Source: Anaerolineaceae bacterium (lineage in GTDB: Bacteria; Chloroflexota; Anaerolineae; Anaerolineales; Anaerolineaceae). From it: a stretch of 64,000 nt of DNA. Below the pieces are notes generated by a model, which was not told the DNA's origin, did not search any database, and saw only the letters and a list, made by a program, of their open reading frames with translations. Shown here piece by piece: positions 1 to 10,746 of the stretch (the first letter of the stretch is position 1; every line of letters starts with the position of its first letter). The DNA lies in contig JAHYJK010000001.1 of the NCBI GenBank assembly GCA_019429225.1, forward strand, positions 1 through 64,000, given 5' to 3'. Both the position numbers and the translations under genes were made by a program.

Positions 1-1
1 T

Positions 2-421
2 CATGATTTTGATTGGGAGATTCATCCAACGCTTGAAGAACATCCCCTGGCAGGAGTTCCAATCTTAAGAGATAGAAGCGTACCAGTACATTGGATTAAA
101 GCCATCCTCAGTCATGCAGATCACACCAATGTTCCCAGAGAAACATTAATGGAAAAAGCTTTATTTGCCTGTGATGAAATAACTGGTTTAGTGACAGCCG
201 TTGCCCTGGTCAGACCTTCCCGCTCCTTGTATGATCTGGAAGCAAAATCAGTCAAGAAAAAGTGGAAGGACAAAGCTTTTGCCGCTGGCGCTAACCGTGA
301 CGAGATCGAAACTGCCGCAAAAGAATTCGGTGTAGATTTATGGGAACACGTTTCCAACGTTATTGTGGCTATGCGTAGTATCGCCCCTCAATTAGGCCTG
401 GAAGGTCAATTAAATCAATAA
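2..421 (+). CDS. HD-domain hydrolase, C-terminal part (5' end outside window)
   Basis: The reading frame is open from the window edge to the TAA at 419-421, so the gene starts upstream. The first residues visible are the His-Asp pair of the HD motif (HDFDWEIHP), followed by further histidines (LSHAD) and a helical tail of about 140 residues. This resembles the small HDIG-type metal-dependent phosphohydrolases common in anaerobes. The substrate is unknown. A start at the internal ATG (149) would cut off the metal-binding motif and is rejected. The next gene follows 18 bases later on the same strand. Confidence 0.75.
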   Translation, partial: HDFDWEIHPTLEEHPLAGVPILRDRSVPVHWIKAILSHADHTNVPRETLMEKALFACDEITGLVTAVALVRPSRSLYDLEAKSVKKKWKDKAFAAGANRDEIETAAKEFGVDLWEHVSNVIVAMRSIAPQLGLEGQLNQ

Positions 422-439
422 GGAAGAAAAGGTGAAGTG

Positions 440-1540
440 ATGAGCCTAAAAGGAAAAGGATTTTTCATCTGGAAGATTATCAACAGTGAAAAAGGGGATC
501 CAAAAGCTATTGCCAGAACAGCCAGGGATGCCCAATTAACACATGTCATACTTAAAATTGCTGATGGCGCTTTTCCTTATAATGTCAATCGTCAAACCAA
601 CGAAGATTATGTTGGTCCAGTTGTTGACGCATTACGGAATATTGGCATCGAAGTATGGGGATGGCATTATGTGTATGGTGATTATCCAACCAGTGAAGCA
701 AATATTGCTGTAAAAAGAATGAAGGAGTTTGAATTAAGTGGATATGTAATCGATGCTGAAATCGAATACAAAGAACCAGGCAAGAAAAATGCTGCATTAG
801 CGTACATGAAAATTTTACGAAAAAATCTTCCGAATATTCCTTTAGCACTCAGTTCTTACCGCTTTCCATCTTTTCATCCTCAATTACCCTGGAAAACTTT
901 CTTAGATTATTGCGATTACAATATGCCGCAGGTATATTGGGAACAATCTCATAATCCAGTAGCTAACTTAGTCCGCACTGTCAAAGAGTTTCAATCTATC
1001 ACACCATTTCGCCCTATCATCCCAACCGGTCCGACCTACCGTGCTGGTTCCTGGCTACCTGCTGTAGAAGATTTACAAAAATTCCTGGATACCAGTAAAG
1101 AACTTAAACTGGAGGGGGCAAATTTCTTTAGTTGGGATGAATGTCGACCAGCCTACCCTGATTTATGGAAGACAATATCAGAATATGCCTGGGAAAAGCC
1201 ACAACAGGTAAAAGATATCACTGAATTATGGATTGAAGCTCTTAACTCAGGAAATCCTGAGCAAGTTGCCAGGTTATATGCGCCTAACGCAGTCCACATA
1301 ACCTCGACCCGATCCATCCAGGGAACAACAGATATTCAAGATTGGTACAAATATCTTCTAAAACAATTATTACCAAATGGAAAATTTACAATTACAGGAA
1401 TTTCTGGTGCTGGAAATTCCCGAAGCATTAATTGGATATGTAAATCTGAAAAAGCAAATGTGAGCAATGGTAGAGATACATTTGGAATAATAAATGAAAA
1501 AATCGCTTACCATTATTCATTTTTTTCCACAAAATCCTGA
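440..1540 (+). CDS. TIM-barrel (glycoside-hydrolase-like) protein with C-terminal NTF2/SnoaL-like domain
   Basis: Residues about 1-245 read like a (beta/alpha)8 barrel of the kind seen in putative glycoside hydrolases: strands ending in acidic residues (VIDAEIEYK, YCDYNMPQVYWEQ, GANFFSWDE) and aromatic-rich loops. Residues about 255-366 look like an NTF2/SnoaL-like domain (ITELWIEALNSGNPEQVARLY, then IQGTTDIQDWY). No signal peptide is visible, so a cytoplasmic location is likely. A GTG at 437 is possible, but the ATG at 440 sits better behind GGTGA at 431-435. The substrate cannot be named. The gene ends 20 bases before a hairpin terminator. Confidence 0.6.
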   Translation: MSLKGKGFFIWKIINSEKGDPKAIARTARDAQLTHVILKIADGAFPYNVNRQTNEDYVGPVVDALRNIGIEVWGWHYVYGDYPTSEANIAVKRMKEFELSGYVIDAEIEYKEPGKKNAALAYMKILRKNLPNIPLALSSYRFPSFHPQLPWKTFLDYCDYNMPQVYWEQSHNPVANLVRTVKEFQSITPFRPIIPTGPTYRAGSWLPAVEDLQKFLDTSKELKLEGANFFSWDECRPAYPDLWKTISEYAWEKPQQVKDITELWIEALNSGNPEQVARLYAPNAVHITSTRSIQGTTDIQDWYKYLLKQLLPNGKFTITGISGAGNSRSINWICKSEKANVSNGRDTFGIINEKIAYHYSFFSTKS

Positions 1541-1560
1541 TCAATTGGGCATAAAAAAAA

Positions 1561-1587
1561 CTCCGAAATAAATCGGAGATTTTTTTT
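1561..1587. terminator. Bidirectional intrinsic terminator between convergent genes
   Basis: CTCCGA (1561-1566), a six-base loop, then TCGGAG (1573-1578). The hairpin is flanked by A8 on the left and T8 on the right, so it can work on both strands, serving the TIM-barrel gene and rpoC. Confidence 0.85.
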
Positions 1588-1600
1588 ATTCGATATCTAT

Positions 1601-4600
1601 TTATTCTTCAGGTGTCAATGATGGATAATCATCCATATGAACGATTGATTCAAGGTTACCATCTTCAGTTTCAGAAAAGCGTCCATGAGTAAATCCAGAA
1701 CCAGCTGGAATTAATTTACCAATAATGACGTTTTCCTTAAGGCCAAACAAAGGATCTTGATCACCAGCAATAGCTGCATGAGATAAAACTTTGATCGTAT
1801 GTTGGAATGAAGCTGCAGAAAGGAATGAATCGGTGCTGAGTGAAGCTTTTGTTACACCTAAAAGCACCTCAGAATACTTGGCGGGAACTTTTCCTTCTGC
1901 TTGTAAACGATCATTGATGTGTTGAATCTCCAGACGGTCCACAAGGTCCATGGGCAAATAGGGCGAATCACCAGCGCGAATAACCTGAACACGTCCTAAC
2001 ATCTTGCGAATGATGACTTCGAAGTGCTTGTCATTGATATTTTGTCCTTGTGCGCGGTAAACTTTCTGAATTTCCACTAACAAATACATCATACAGGCAT
2101 CGCGACCTTTGATCTTCAACACGGTGTGAGGATTCAAGGAACCTTCTGTCAATGGTTGTCCGGCTTCAACGTGCTCGCCATCTTTAACCATGATTCTTGA
2201 TGTGGTCGGGATCTCGTACTCTTCCATGTCACGTTGCTCATAACTGACAATAACTTTGTTATCTTCCACACGAATGCGACCTGCATGCTGGGCAGAGATT
2301 TCAGAGTCATTTAATGTAGCCAGTGTATCACCGAGAGAAACAGCATCTTCATCCGAAACACGGATGGTCCACTCTTCCGGGATATCATAAGTATCACTCA
2401 GCATTTCACTATGTTCTACTCTCACCATTCTCTGTTCGCTATAGCGATCACTTTGAAGTATTTGAGCAACTCCAGAAATCTGACTGACAACAGCTTCACC
2501 CTTAGGTGCACGACGTGCCTCAAACAACTCTTCTACACGAGGAAGACCGGTTGTAATATCACCACCTGCTGCAACACCACCGGTGTGGAAAGTTCGCAGT
2601 GTTAATTGTGTACCAGGCTCGCCGATGGATTGCGCAGCAACGGTGCCAACTGCTGAGCCAAGCTCAACAATTTTTCCTCTACCTAAATCCATACCGTAAC
2701 AGGTTGCACAAATGCCATGAATTAATTCACAGGTCATTGGAGATCGGACTTTGACTTCTTTGATACCATGTTTCTCAATTTTTCGGATGCGATCATGATC
2801 AAGAATGTCGTTGTGTTCAACCACTACTTCACCCGTTTCAGGATCAACAATCCTTTTCGCAACTACACGACCATATAATCGGGTGCCAAATGGTTGGCCG
2901 GCTACATCATCTGACTCTCGCATGTAGATACCAGAATCAGTACCGCAGTCATGTTCATTGATGATCACATCCTGGGCGATATCAACCAGACGACGGGTCA
3001 GATAACCAGCATCTGCAGTACGCAAAGCGGTATCAGCGAGACCTTTTCGAGCACCGTGTGTCGAAATAAAGTACTCAAGCGCTGTAAGACCTTCACGGAA
3101 GTTCGATTGAATAGGAAGGCGAATAATACGCCCAGCAGGGTCGGCCATAAGACCACGCATACCTGCTAACTGAGAAATTGGTCCAAATCCACCTTTTGTT
3201 GCTCCAGAATTAGCCATGGTTGAGAGATTACCATTCGGATCCATATTATCACGCACAGCAGTGGCAACATCTTTTGTAGTCTTTTGCCAAATTTCAATTT
3301 CGCGTTCATTTCGTTCTTGTTCAGTGAGTAAACCACGCCGGAATGATCGTTGAACTCCTTCAACTTCACCCTGGGCTTTTGCTAAAATTTCAGACTTTTT
3401 AATTGGCATAGAAATGTCAGCAACAGCTAAGGTCGATCCAGATCGCATAGCAAATTCAAATCCTATATCTTTGATATTGTCTGCAGTCCTGGTAGTGGTT
3501 TCTTCTCCATAAACCTCATAAACTTCGGCAATCAGATCTTTTACACCACCTTTTTCCAATTCGCGGTTAATAAACTGAACTTTTTCGGGAAGAATTCGAT
3601 TAAATAAGATTCTTCCTATCGTAGTATCGATGATTGTCTTGCGTGGTGTACCAAGGCGAAGGCCATTTTCATCGTACCATGTATCAGTCTGCAATTTCAC
3701 CTTGGAGTGTACTTCAACCTGATCTAATGTATAAGCTAATTCTGCCTCATCCATACTGGCGAAGATTCTGCCGTCACCTTTATGTTGCAAATTGTCATAA
3801 TTGGTTAGATAGTAAACACCCAGAACCATATCTTTGGCAGGACTGACAATCGGTTCACCATCTGCTGGTTTTAATAAGTTTTTGGAAGAAAGCATTAGAT
3901 TTCTTGCTTCCCAAACCGCTTTGTCAGATAATGGAACGTGGACAGCCATCTGATCACCATCGAAGTCAGCATTGAAAGCGGTTGTCACCAAAGGATGTAG
4001 CTGGATCGCACTCCCCTCAATAAGAAGCGGCTCGAATGCTTGAATACCAAGACGATGTAAGGTAGGAGCACGGTTCAACAAAACCGGGCGTTCGCGAATT
4101 ACTTCTTCCAAAACTTCCCATACTTCTGGTCTGTTTCGTTCAATGAATCGACGGGCACCTTTCACATTGGCTGCGTAGCCATGGTGTACCAAACGTGAAA
4201 TCACGAAAGGTCTGTAAAGTTCTAAAGCCATATTCTTTGGCAAACCACATTGATAAAGCTTTAGTGTAGGACCGACCACAATCACCGAACGTCCTGAATA
4301 ATCAACACGTTTACCCAACAGGTTGCGGCGAAAACGTCCTTTTTTACCTTTCAACATATCGCTTAATGATTTTAATTCACGACGGCCACGACGTGATAAA
4401 GCTTTTCCTCGCTGAGAATTATCAATCAATGAATCTACAGCTTCCTGTAACATACGTTTTTCATTACGTACGATAACATCCGGAGCCCCTAACTCTAACA
4501 ATCGTTTCAGTCGATTATTGCGGTTGATCACGCGTCGATAAAGATCATTTAAGTCAGAGGTAGCAAATCGCCCACCATCCAACTGAACCATTGGACGAAG

Positions 4601-5848
4601 ATCTGGAGGAATAACGGGTAAAACAGTCATGATCATCCATTCAGCACGATTCTTGGATCGTCTGAAGGCTTCAACAACTTTCAATCGCGTAGTGGCCTTT
4701 TTCCTTTTTTGTTTACTCTTCGATGTGCGAACTTCTATCCATAATTCTTCGGATAATTTGTCGAGATCAAGACGTTTGAGAATGTCGTAATACGCTTCAG
4801 CGCCCATGTCGGCTCTGAAAACCTGTCCCCAGCGCTGTTTTAATTCACGGTAGCGCGTTTCACTTAAGAAAGTGAATGGTTTTAAATCCTGTAATTCATC
4901 TCGAAGACGGGAATTTTGATTCTGTGAAACTGTCGATTGATCTTCAAGATTATTTCTCAAAGATTCCATTTCAAGATCAGCTTGTGCTTTCACTTGATCA
5001 ATTTCCATCTTGATCATCTCAATGTCGCGAACAATCTGATCACGAGTTTGGTTTTCTAACTCTTCAAGATGCTCTTTGACAGCTTTTTGAACCATGCTAA
5101 TATGTTGATTGGAAATCGTCTCACCAGCTTTGACAATCACAATGTTGTTGATTTTTGCAAAGATAATATCGGTTCTGGCTACATTTCCAATTTTTTCCTG
5201 TAATTCCCGTTCGAGTGTTTGACCATCGCGCATGACTGGCGCTAATAGATTGGCAATTTGTTCTTCACGACGATCCTGAATTTCTTTTTGTTGTTTCTTT
5301 AATTCTTCAATTTTCCGATCGCGTGCTTGTTTAACTTCCAGAATTCTGGCGTTAATCTGCGTTGCTTGTTCACGCTCTGAAAAACTAATTTCATCTTCCA
5401 ATCGTTTTAATGCCTTTTGCCGTGCATCTTCATCTACAAAGGTAACGATGTATTGAGCAAAATACAAAACACGATCAAGATTTCTTCTGGAAATATCAAG
5501 TAACAAACCTAAATAAGAAGGTATTCTACGGGTATACCAGATATGAGCAACTGGAGCAGCTAATTCAATATGCCCCATCCGTTCTCTACGAACGGCTGAA
5601 CGTGTGACTTCTACACCACACTTATCACAAACAATACCTTTGTAACGTGGATTCTTGTATTTTCCACAATAACATTGATAATCTCGGGTTGGACCGAAAA
5701 TAGCCTCACAAAACAAACCATCTTTTTCTGGCCGGAGCCGCCTATAGTTAATTGTTTCTGGCTTGAGTACTTCTCCATATGACCAACTGCGAATAGTTTC
5801 TGGCGAAGCAAGACTGATACGTAATGCGACAAGACTCTTGGTTTCCAC
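1601..5848 (-). CDS. rpoC: DNA-directed RNA polymerase subunit beta'
   Basis: Catalytic subunit of RNA polymerase, 1415 residues. Visible landmarks are the N-terminal zinc site (C59, C61, C74, C77), the bridge to [19 protein letters not shown], the Mg-binding [12 protein letters not shown] (about 626-637), the trigger-loop region with [19 protein letters not shown], and the second zinc site ending [11 protein letters not shown]. Residues about 140-330 form a Lys/Glu-rich, heptad-like insertion not found in the E. coli protein. The start is GTG, set by a strong AAGGAGG at 5856-5862 with a 7-base spacer. It is transcribed alone: the upstream neighbour is a sensor kinase, not rpoB. A bidirectional hairpin follows the stop. 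Confidence 0.98.
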   Translation of the reverse strand: METKSLVALRISLASPETIRSWSYGEVLKPETINYRRLRPEKDGLFCEAIFGPTRDYQCYCGKYKNPRYKGIVCDKCGVEVTRSAVRRERMGHIELAAPVAHIWYTRRIPSYLGLLLDISRRNLDRVLYFAQYIVTFVDEDARQKALKRLEDEISFSEREQATQINARILEVKQARDRKIEELKKQQKEIQDRREEQIANLLAPVMRDGQTLERELQEKIGNVARTDIIFAKINNIVIVKAGETISNQHISMVQKAVKEHLEELENQTRDQIVRDIEMIKMEIDQVKAQADLEMESLRNNLEDQSTVSQNQNSRLRDELQDLKPFTFLSETRYRELKQRWGQVFRADMGAEAYYDILKRLDLDKLSEELWIEVRTSKSKQKRKKATTRLKVVEAFRRSKNRAEWMIMTVLPVIPPDLRPMVQLDGGRFATSDLNDLYRRVINRNNRLKRLLELGAPDVIVRNEKRMLQEAVDSLIDNSQRGKALSRRGRRELKSLSDMLKGKKGRFRRNLLGKRVDYSGRSVIVVGPTLKLYQCGLPKNMALELYRPFVISRLVHHGYAANVKGARRFIERNRPEVWEVLEEVIRERPVLLNRAPTLHRLGIQAFEPLLIEGSAIQLHPLVTTAFNADFDGDQMAVHVPLSDKAVWEARNLMLSSKNLLKPADGEPIVSPAKDMVLGVYYLTNYDNLQHKGDGRIFASMDEAELAYTLDQVEVHSKVKLQTDTWYDENGLRLGTPRKTIIDTTIGRILFNRILPEKVQFINRELEKGGVKDLIAEVYEVYGEETTTRTADNIKDIGFEFAMRSGSTLAVADISMPIKKSEILAKAQGEVEGVQRSFRRGLLTEQERNEREIEIWQKTTKDVATAVRDNMDPNGNLSTMANSGATKGGFGPISQLAGMRGLMADPAGRIIRLPIQSNFREGLTALEYFISTHGARKGLADTALRTADAGYLTRRLVDIAQDVIINEHDCGTDSGIYMRESDDVAGQPFGTRLYGRVVAKRIVDPETGEVVVEHNDILDHDRIRKIEKHGIKEVKVRSPMTCELIHGICATCYGMDLGRGKIVELGSAVGTVAAQSIGEPGTQLTLRTFHTGGVAAGGDITTGLPRVEELFEARRAPKGEAVVSQISGVAQILQSDRYSEQRMVRVEHSEMLSDTYDIPEEWTIRVSDEDAVSLGDTLATLNDSEISAQHAGRIRVEDNKVIVSYEQRDMEEYEIPTTSRIMVKDGEHVEAGQPLTEGSLNPHTVLKIKGRDACMMYLLVEIQKVYRAQGQNINDKHFEVIIRKMLGRVQVIRAGDSPYLPMDLVDRLEIQHINDRLQAEGKVPAKYSEVLLGVTKASLSTDSFLSAASFQHTIKVLSHAAIAGDQDPLFGLKENVIIGKLIPAGSGFTHGRFSETEDGNLESIVHMDDYPSLTPEE

Positions 5849-5957
5849 TAAAAAGCCTCCTTATAAATGTCCCTGAAAACAACAAAGATAAGCGATAGAT
5901 AAATTTCTACGCTTACCTCAAAATCGACAAGAAAAAACCATATACATGCAAACGAAT

Positions 5958-5966
5958 ATTATATCA
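5958..5966 (-). promoter_or_regulatory. Extended -10 promoter candidate for rpoC
   Basis: On the minus strand the sequence reads TGATATAAT: a perfect -10 hexamer with the upstream TG of an extended -10. No good -35 lies 16-18 bases upstream. It lies about 110 bases before the rpoC start, which implies a leader of about 100 bases. Confidence 0.5.
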
Positions 5967-6053
5967 CAAAAAAATCTTTTTTATGCTTAATTTCTGACCA
6001 ATTTCTTACCAATATTCTACGAATTTCACCCAATTTTCTTCAGTATTTATAAT

Positions 6054-9000
6054 TTATCCCTGTCTGATAGGCAGTTGCAGGTAAAAACTACTTCCACGAC
6101 CTAATTTGCTCTCGACCCAAACCTTTCCATTATGTTTTTCTATAATTGTTTTTACAATGGCAAGACCTAAACCTGTTCCCCGTTGATTATAAGCTTCTCG
6201 CCTACCACTTCGATAAAATTTTTCAAATAAGTGAGGTAGATCTATTGGTGCTATACCAATGCCGTTGTCGGTTATTTCAAGCATTGCATGACTTTCATTT
6301 GAACTCACATTAACCTTTACGGATCCACCTAAAGAGTTGTATTTCAATGCATTTTCTACAACATTATAAAGTGCCTGTTGCACCAGAGCAGAATCTGCCT
6401 CAATATATGTATCGCGATTTATTGAATATTCCAGAATTAAATCAATATTCTTTTGGTTTGCATGTGGTTGTAATTCAAGAACTACTTGTTCAGCAAGGTT
6501 AATGGGGTTAGTTCTTTCTAACTTCAAACCTATACCAGCTTCAATTCTACCTAAATCCAGCAAATTGTTAACCAGTTTCGACATACTATCTACGCCGGAA
6601 ACAATTTTCGCAATATAGGAACGTTGTTGTTCGTTGATCTCACCTACCATTTGCAGCATGGACGCATATCCCCGCATTAACGTAAGGGGTGACCTGAGAT
6701 CATGGCTAACGGTTGAGACAATATCCGATTTAAATGTATCAACCTCTTTAAATTGGGTGATATCTCTCAATAAGCACACTTTTCCAACCAGTTGTTCATT
6801 GCGGATAACGGGTGAAACAGTTGTGAAAAAAACTCGTCGATTGGTTAACTGGATTTCCCTGGATGTATCCCGATTAATGGTGTCTTTCTTTAATAGTTCC
6901 AACAACTCTTCATGTTCGATAACTGCATCAATCTTTAATCCTGGCGTAGTTTCTTTGAAAAGACCACCTAATTGTTTTGCAGCTGGATTGATAAGAATTA
7001 AATAATTGGCATCATCGAAAACCATCACTGGATCAGGGGTCGAATTTAATACTGCTTCGAAGCGCTGGCGGCCTAATTCTGCTGTTGCATACAATTCTGC
7101 ATTTGCTGCAGCCATAGCAGCCTGACTGGCAAGCGTTTTAAAATACCTGATTTCCTCTTCTTTGAACGTTCTGGTATGGTTATAAGCCAACCAGATCACA
7201 CCGAAATATTGATTCTCCTGGGTGAGAGCGATCGCCAAAATTGACCCAGGTATGACATTTCCTGGAATCACAAACCGTTTAAATCTGGATAAATTTGGAA
7301 TTGGAAGTACTTCCTGTTTCCTCATCATCTCAAATAATTGCCGGTCTAAAGCAGTTGTGGCATCGTTTTCCTGACCAATTCCAATCGATAAAAATGGGGA
7401 AGTAAGTTGATCTGCAGTTACTTGCCGAATTAGAATTGCTCGAGCATGGGACGCATCTTTACCCATCATCGCCTGTAAAATCGGTTGGATGGCTGCATAA
7501 ATATCGAGATGCCTGGATACGCTCTGACTGGATAATAAAAGTTGTTTCAGCTCTTCCAATCGATCTCTTAATCGAATGCGCATTTGTTCAAATGAATAAG
7601 CTAATTGCCCTAATTCATCCACACTATTAATGCTCATGGGACTTTCTAAATTACCTTGCGAAATGAGTCCTGCCTGGTATGAGAGTGATCTTACCGATTT
7701 GGTGATTGGTTTTATTCCACTTCGCAATGCCAACACAACCAGGATGATTACCAATCCTAATACACCTAATAACGGCGCTGCAATTTTAAGAGCTAGTTCC
7801 TGAACTTCAGTGGATGGTAAACCTACCAGAACTGACCAGGACCTGCCTGTGAGTGGTTGATGGTAAACCAATTGCTGACCTCCACTTATGGAGGAATTTT
7901 CAAATAAATTTGCCGCTATGGGTATTTCTTGTGGATACGTAGACCACAACAACTGCGGGTTCATATTCGAATGAAAGATAATTCTTCTTTGATCATCCAG
8001 AATAACACTTTCACCCAAAGATTTTGTAAAATTATTTAAGGTTGATATGGTGGGTTGAACATATGGGTTTGTAATGAAATCAGTTCTGCCAATAAGAACA
8101 CCAATCGGGCTTCCCTGATTGTCTGTTATGGAAGTAATGAAAGTGACCAGAACAGATTTATCTGATATTTTCGGTGGAGAAGTGTAAATCTGAAAATGCA
8201 CTCCCTTTAAAGCGAGATCGATCCCGGTTCTTTCTTCCATTGATAATTGAAGTTGGTCAACATCTCGAATAGGGTAGCCATCCTTAGGATTCCCATTTTG
8301 ATCAAATAAAAATAATTGCGAGAAGAATGGAATCACTTGAATCTTTTCGGAAAGGTCAGCCCATACATCGACATTCTGTTGTAACAATTTTTCATCTGCC
8401 AGACTGATGATTAGATTTTGCCCTGATTCGAAAAAATATGGCAAACTCTCAGATGCAATTTCAGCGGTCCCCCTGAGTCTGGATTCCACTAAATCTTCGG
8501 CTGCTTTGCTGGCAACGTTCCAATCGACATACACAACAAATAGAACCACAAACAGAATGACCGGTAAGGTGGTCATTAAGAATCGGTATTCTATACGTTT
8601 CTCCATAGGCGTGGGTGAAAGGAATTTTGGTGTAAACCATGATTTATGTTTCGCTATATAAAACACACTACAAAATAGTCCACCAAATATAAGCTCTACA
8701 AATCTAAAAATGGATAGTGAAAATGTCTGGGTCAAACCATAATCAAGACGTACTGCCAATGATCCACTCGAGTTTAAAATTTGATTCAGAATGAAAATTG
8801 GTATAAATAGTAGACCAGTGAAAACTGCTGCAACAACGGGAATTCTTAATAAACCAAACAATTGTGTTCTGTATTTTTGACGGACAAGAAAAGCGAAAAA
8901 CACAGCCATTCCAATTGTTTCTACAATCGTAAAAATATTATGCGTTCCCCACCAGGCCATGGATATCCCGCTGATTAATCCAATGATTACCGCAGGAAAT

Positions 9001-9314
9001 AAACCATAAAATCCTGCTGCCATCTGCCAGGGGATTGTGATAAAAAGAAATAAGAGAAAACCGGATGCGACCACCCCAGGCTCTAAATTTGTGAATTCAA
9101 TCCCACCAAGAATAACTGAAAAGGGTGCCAGAATTGCCAGCCCATAAAAAAGCCACCAATTTTTTTGTTGCCGGCTTGGAAGCGGTTGCCAAATCCTCTT
9201 CACAACAAGAATAATCAGAAATAAAAATACAAACCACGCAGCAAAACCAAGAAAATCTTTCGGCGGGTTTAAATAGGGTCTTGAGGGAAAGAGAACAGTG
9301 TAAGAAATAGGCAT
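6054..9314 (-). CDS. Large membrane sensor histidine kinase (7TM-like, extracellular sensor, HAMP, GAF, PAS, HisKA, HATPase)
   Basis: 1086 residues. The first about 240 residues are strongly hydrophobic (several membrane helices). A further helix near 250, an extracytoplasmic sensor region of about 260 residues (Cache-like) and a helix near 530 follow. Then come a HAMP-like linker, a GAF domain (about 610-770), a PAS domain (about 775-860), and a complete kinase core: H-box SHDLRSPL with the phospho-accepting His near 871, N-box NVVENALKYN, and G boxes DNGIGIAP and GTGLGLAIVK. There is no receiver domain and no response-regulator gene next to it, so the partner is elsewhere. The ATG at 9314 has only a weak ribosome site (GGAA). 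Confidence 0.9.
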   Translation of the reverse strand: MPISYTVLFPSRPYLNPPKDFLGFAAWFVFLFLIILVVKRIWQPLPSRQQKNWWLFYGLAILAPFSVILGGIEFTNLEPGVVASGFLLFLFITIPWQMAAGFYGLFPAVIIGLISGISMAWWGTHNIFTIVETIGMAVFFAFLVRQKYRTQLFGLLRIPVVAAVFTGLLFIPIFILNQILNSSGSLAVRLDYGLTQTFSLSIFRFVELIFGGLFCSVFYIAKHKSWFTPKFLSPTPMEKRIEYRFLMTTLPVILFVVLFVVYVDWNVASKAAEDLVESRLRGTAEIASESLPYFFESGQNLIISLADEKLLQQNVDVWADLSEKIQVIPFFSQLFLFDQNGNPKDGYPIRDVDQLQLSMEERTGIDLALKGVHFQIYTSPPKISDKSVLVTFITSITDNQGSPIGVLIGRTDFITNPYVQPTISTLNNFTKSLGESVILDDQRRIIFHSNMNPQLLWSTYPQEIPIAANLFENSSISGGQQLVYHQPLTGRSWSVLVGLPSTEVQELALKIAAPLLGVLGLVIILVVLALRSGIKPITKSVRSLSYQAGLISQGNLESPMSINSVDELGQLAYSFEQMRIRLRDRLEELKQLLLSSQSVSRHLDIYAAIQPILQAMMGKDASHARAILIRQVTADQLTSPFLSIGIGQENDATTALDRQLFEMMRKQEVLPIPNLSRFKRFVIPGNVIPGSILAIALTQENQYFGVIWLAYNHTRTFKEEEIRYFKTLASQAAMAAANAELYATAELGRQRFEAVLNSTPDPVMVFDDANYLILINPAAKQLGGLFKETTPGLKIDAVIEHEELLELLKKDTINRDTSREIQLTNRRVFFTTVSPVIRNEQLVGKVCLLRDITQFKEVDTFKSDIVSTVSHDLRSPLTLMRGYASMLQMVGEINEQQRSYIAKIVSGVDSMSKLVNNLLDLGRIEAGIGLKLERTNPINLAEQVVLELQPHANQKNIDLILEYSINRDTYIEADSALVQQALYNVVENALKYNSLGGSVKVNVSSNESHAMLEITDNGIGIAPIDLPHLFEKFYRSGRREAYNQRGTGLGLAIVKTIIEKHNGKVWVESKLGRGSSFYLQLPIRQG

Positions 9315-9339
9315 TGTATTCCAAAAAACAACTATAAAA

Positions 9340-9345
9340 ATTATA
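9340..9345 (-). promoter_or_regulatory. -10 candidate for the sensor kinase
   Basis: Perfect TATAAT on the minus strand 26 bases before the kinase start, within the 47-base gap after the C69 peptidase gene. No convincing -35 is seen, so support is modest. Confidence 0.35.
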
Positions 9346-9361
9346 GCATTGCTGTTTCAGC

Positions 9362-10669
9362 TTAAGGCATTTTGGCTAATTGATTATTTTTCTTCCAGAT
9401 ATGCCTGTAAAGAAAATTGGTTTTATCCTTACTTGCTTCGTTTTGAAATTCCTCAATCCACTTTTTTTGCAGGGTGAAGGCATCATCAAAACAATCCGCA
9501 ATAAGCTCAATTTGACCTTCAAATTCCCTCATCCTGCCAACAAAAACTTTCTCAAGATCATTCAAATCTTGTATGTAATCATGGCTTAATGCTGGATAAT
9601 TTTGCAAAATCTTACGATGAATTCTTTCCTGTTGCCACCAATAAGATTGACTATCGTACTCCAATTCAGGTGATTGACCAAAATAATTCAATTCCTGATC
9701 TAAAGACATTGGTTTAAATATACTCAGGCACGGTGCTGATGAACCTGTGACCCAAACGATGAGTCGATCATCACCTTGTTCAACAACCATTGATCCGGTA
9801 GTTTGACTGACACGAATGGGACCAAAGCCAGAGTGCATACAGATATCTGCTCCAGTTATTCCTTTATCCGGTCGATAATTTTCTTCAACTCTGTGACTTC
9901 TCAGTGTCTCAAATACATCTTCAAGCTCAGTCTTTGGACCTGTTTCATTAATTTTCCTTATTGAACACGAACGGCGTTGTTTTGAATCACTAAAAGTAGT
10001 GATCAGCCAATCCGAAATTGATTCCCGAAAATTAAATTTACTCTCCTTTTTTAGCCAACCTTTTTCTTCAGCAAACGTAATAAGGTTTGGTGAAATTAAA
10101 TCCCATTTATCTTCAATGGAGTAACCATTGGAGATTGCTCCAAAACCATCTATTTTTTCTGCTATCCAATGTTTTTCAACTGTCTCTAATTTCCAGGCTT
10201 CATGTTTGTCTGCAATAATAAAGCTGTTATGATAATAAAATGGATGCATAAACCCACAATTACCAGATTGACCATATTCCTCCAATAATGCCGTAATAAC
10301 ATTCAATGCCTCTCTGGCATTGTTCCCCCGTTCCAGACCTAAACGAAGATAATCCATCCCGATTAAACCTGGTTCTTTTCCTGCCGGAATTTTTGAAAAA
10401 ACAGCTTCATTTCCAATAACTACGCCGTATTCGTTCACCCCCATCTCTGCTCCCCAAATCCATACTGGTTTACCCAAAAGGATTTTGTTCGTTTTTTCTA
10501 CCTGGGGAATCGAGATATAAGTACATTTTACCAATTCACCTTTTTCATATTGTTTTTGAGGCACAATTAATACTTCATGAGCCTCATTCGGATCCCGGTC
10601 GGAATTTTTTCCAAAGTAAAATTTTTTATTTTCTGTAAAGTCTGGCATTAGAACAAAAGTGTCGCACAT
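9362..10669 (-). CDS. C69-family (secernin-like) dipeptidase/hydrolase
   Basis: 435 residues starting Met-Cys-Asp-Thr. In family C69 and related N-terminal nucleophile hydrolases the cysteine exposed after Met removal is the nucleophile, so Cys2 is the likely catalytic residue. FGKNSDRDPNEAHEV, close to the N-terminus, matches the secernin/dipeptidase pattern, and WIWGAEMGVNEYGVVIGNEAV follows in the usual place. No signal peptide is visible. The start has a good GGAAGGA site at 10674-10684. Its role is probably peptide or amide hydrolysis in the cytoplasm; the true substrate is unknown. It lies 76 bases downstream of cmk. Confidence 0.88.
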   Translation of the reverse strand: MCDTFVLMPDFTENKKFYFGKNSDRDPNEAHEVLIVPQKQYEKGELVKCTYISIPQVEKTNKILLGKPVWIWGAEMGVNEYGVVIGNEAVFSKIPAGKEPGLIGMDYLRLGLERGNNAREALNVITALLEEYGQSGNCGFMHPFYYHNSFIIADKHEAWKLETVEKHWIAEKIDGFGAISNGYSIEDKWDLISPNLITFAEEKGWLKKESKFNFRESISDWLITTFSDSKQRRSCSIRKINETGPKTELEDVFETLRSHRVEENYRPDKGITGADICMHSGFGPIRVSQTTGSMVVEQGDDRLIVWVTGSSAPCLSIFKPMSLDQELNYFGQSPELEYDSQSYWWQQERIHRKILQNYPALSHDYIQDLNDLEKVFVGRMREFEGQIELIADCFDDAFTLQKKWIEEFQNEASKDKTNFLYRHIWKKNNQLAKMP

Positions 10670-10746
10670 TTTGATTCCTTCCTGATCGATTGGATTATTG
10701 TGAAAATGAAATATTAATTTTTATTCTTCCGATAATAAATGTCCTT

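Noticed and set aside
6634-7005. 123-codon open frame on the plus strand
   Set aside because: It lies wholly opposite the kinase coding region, has no ribosome site, and its sequence is a shadow of the conserved minus-strand protein.
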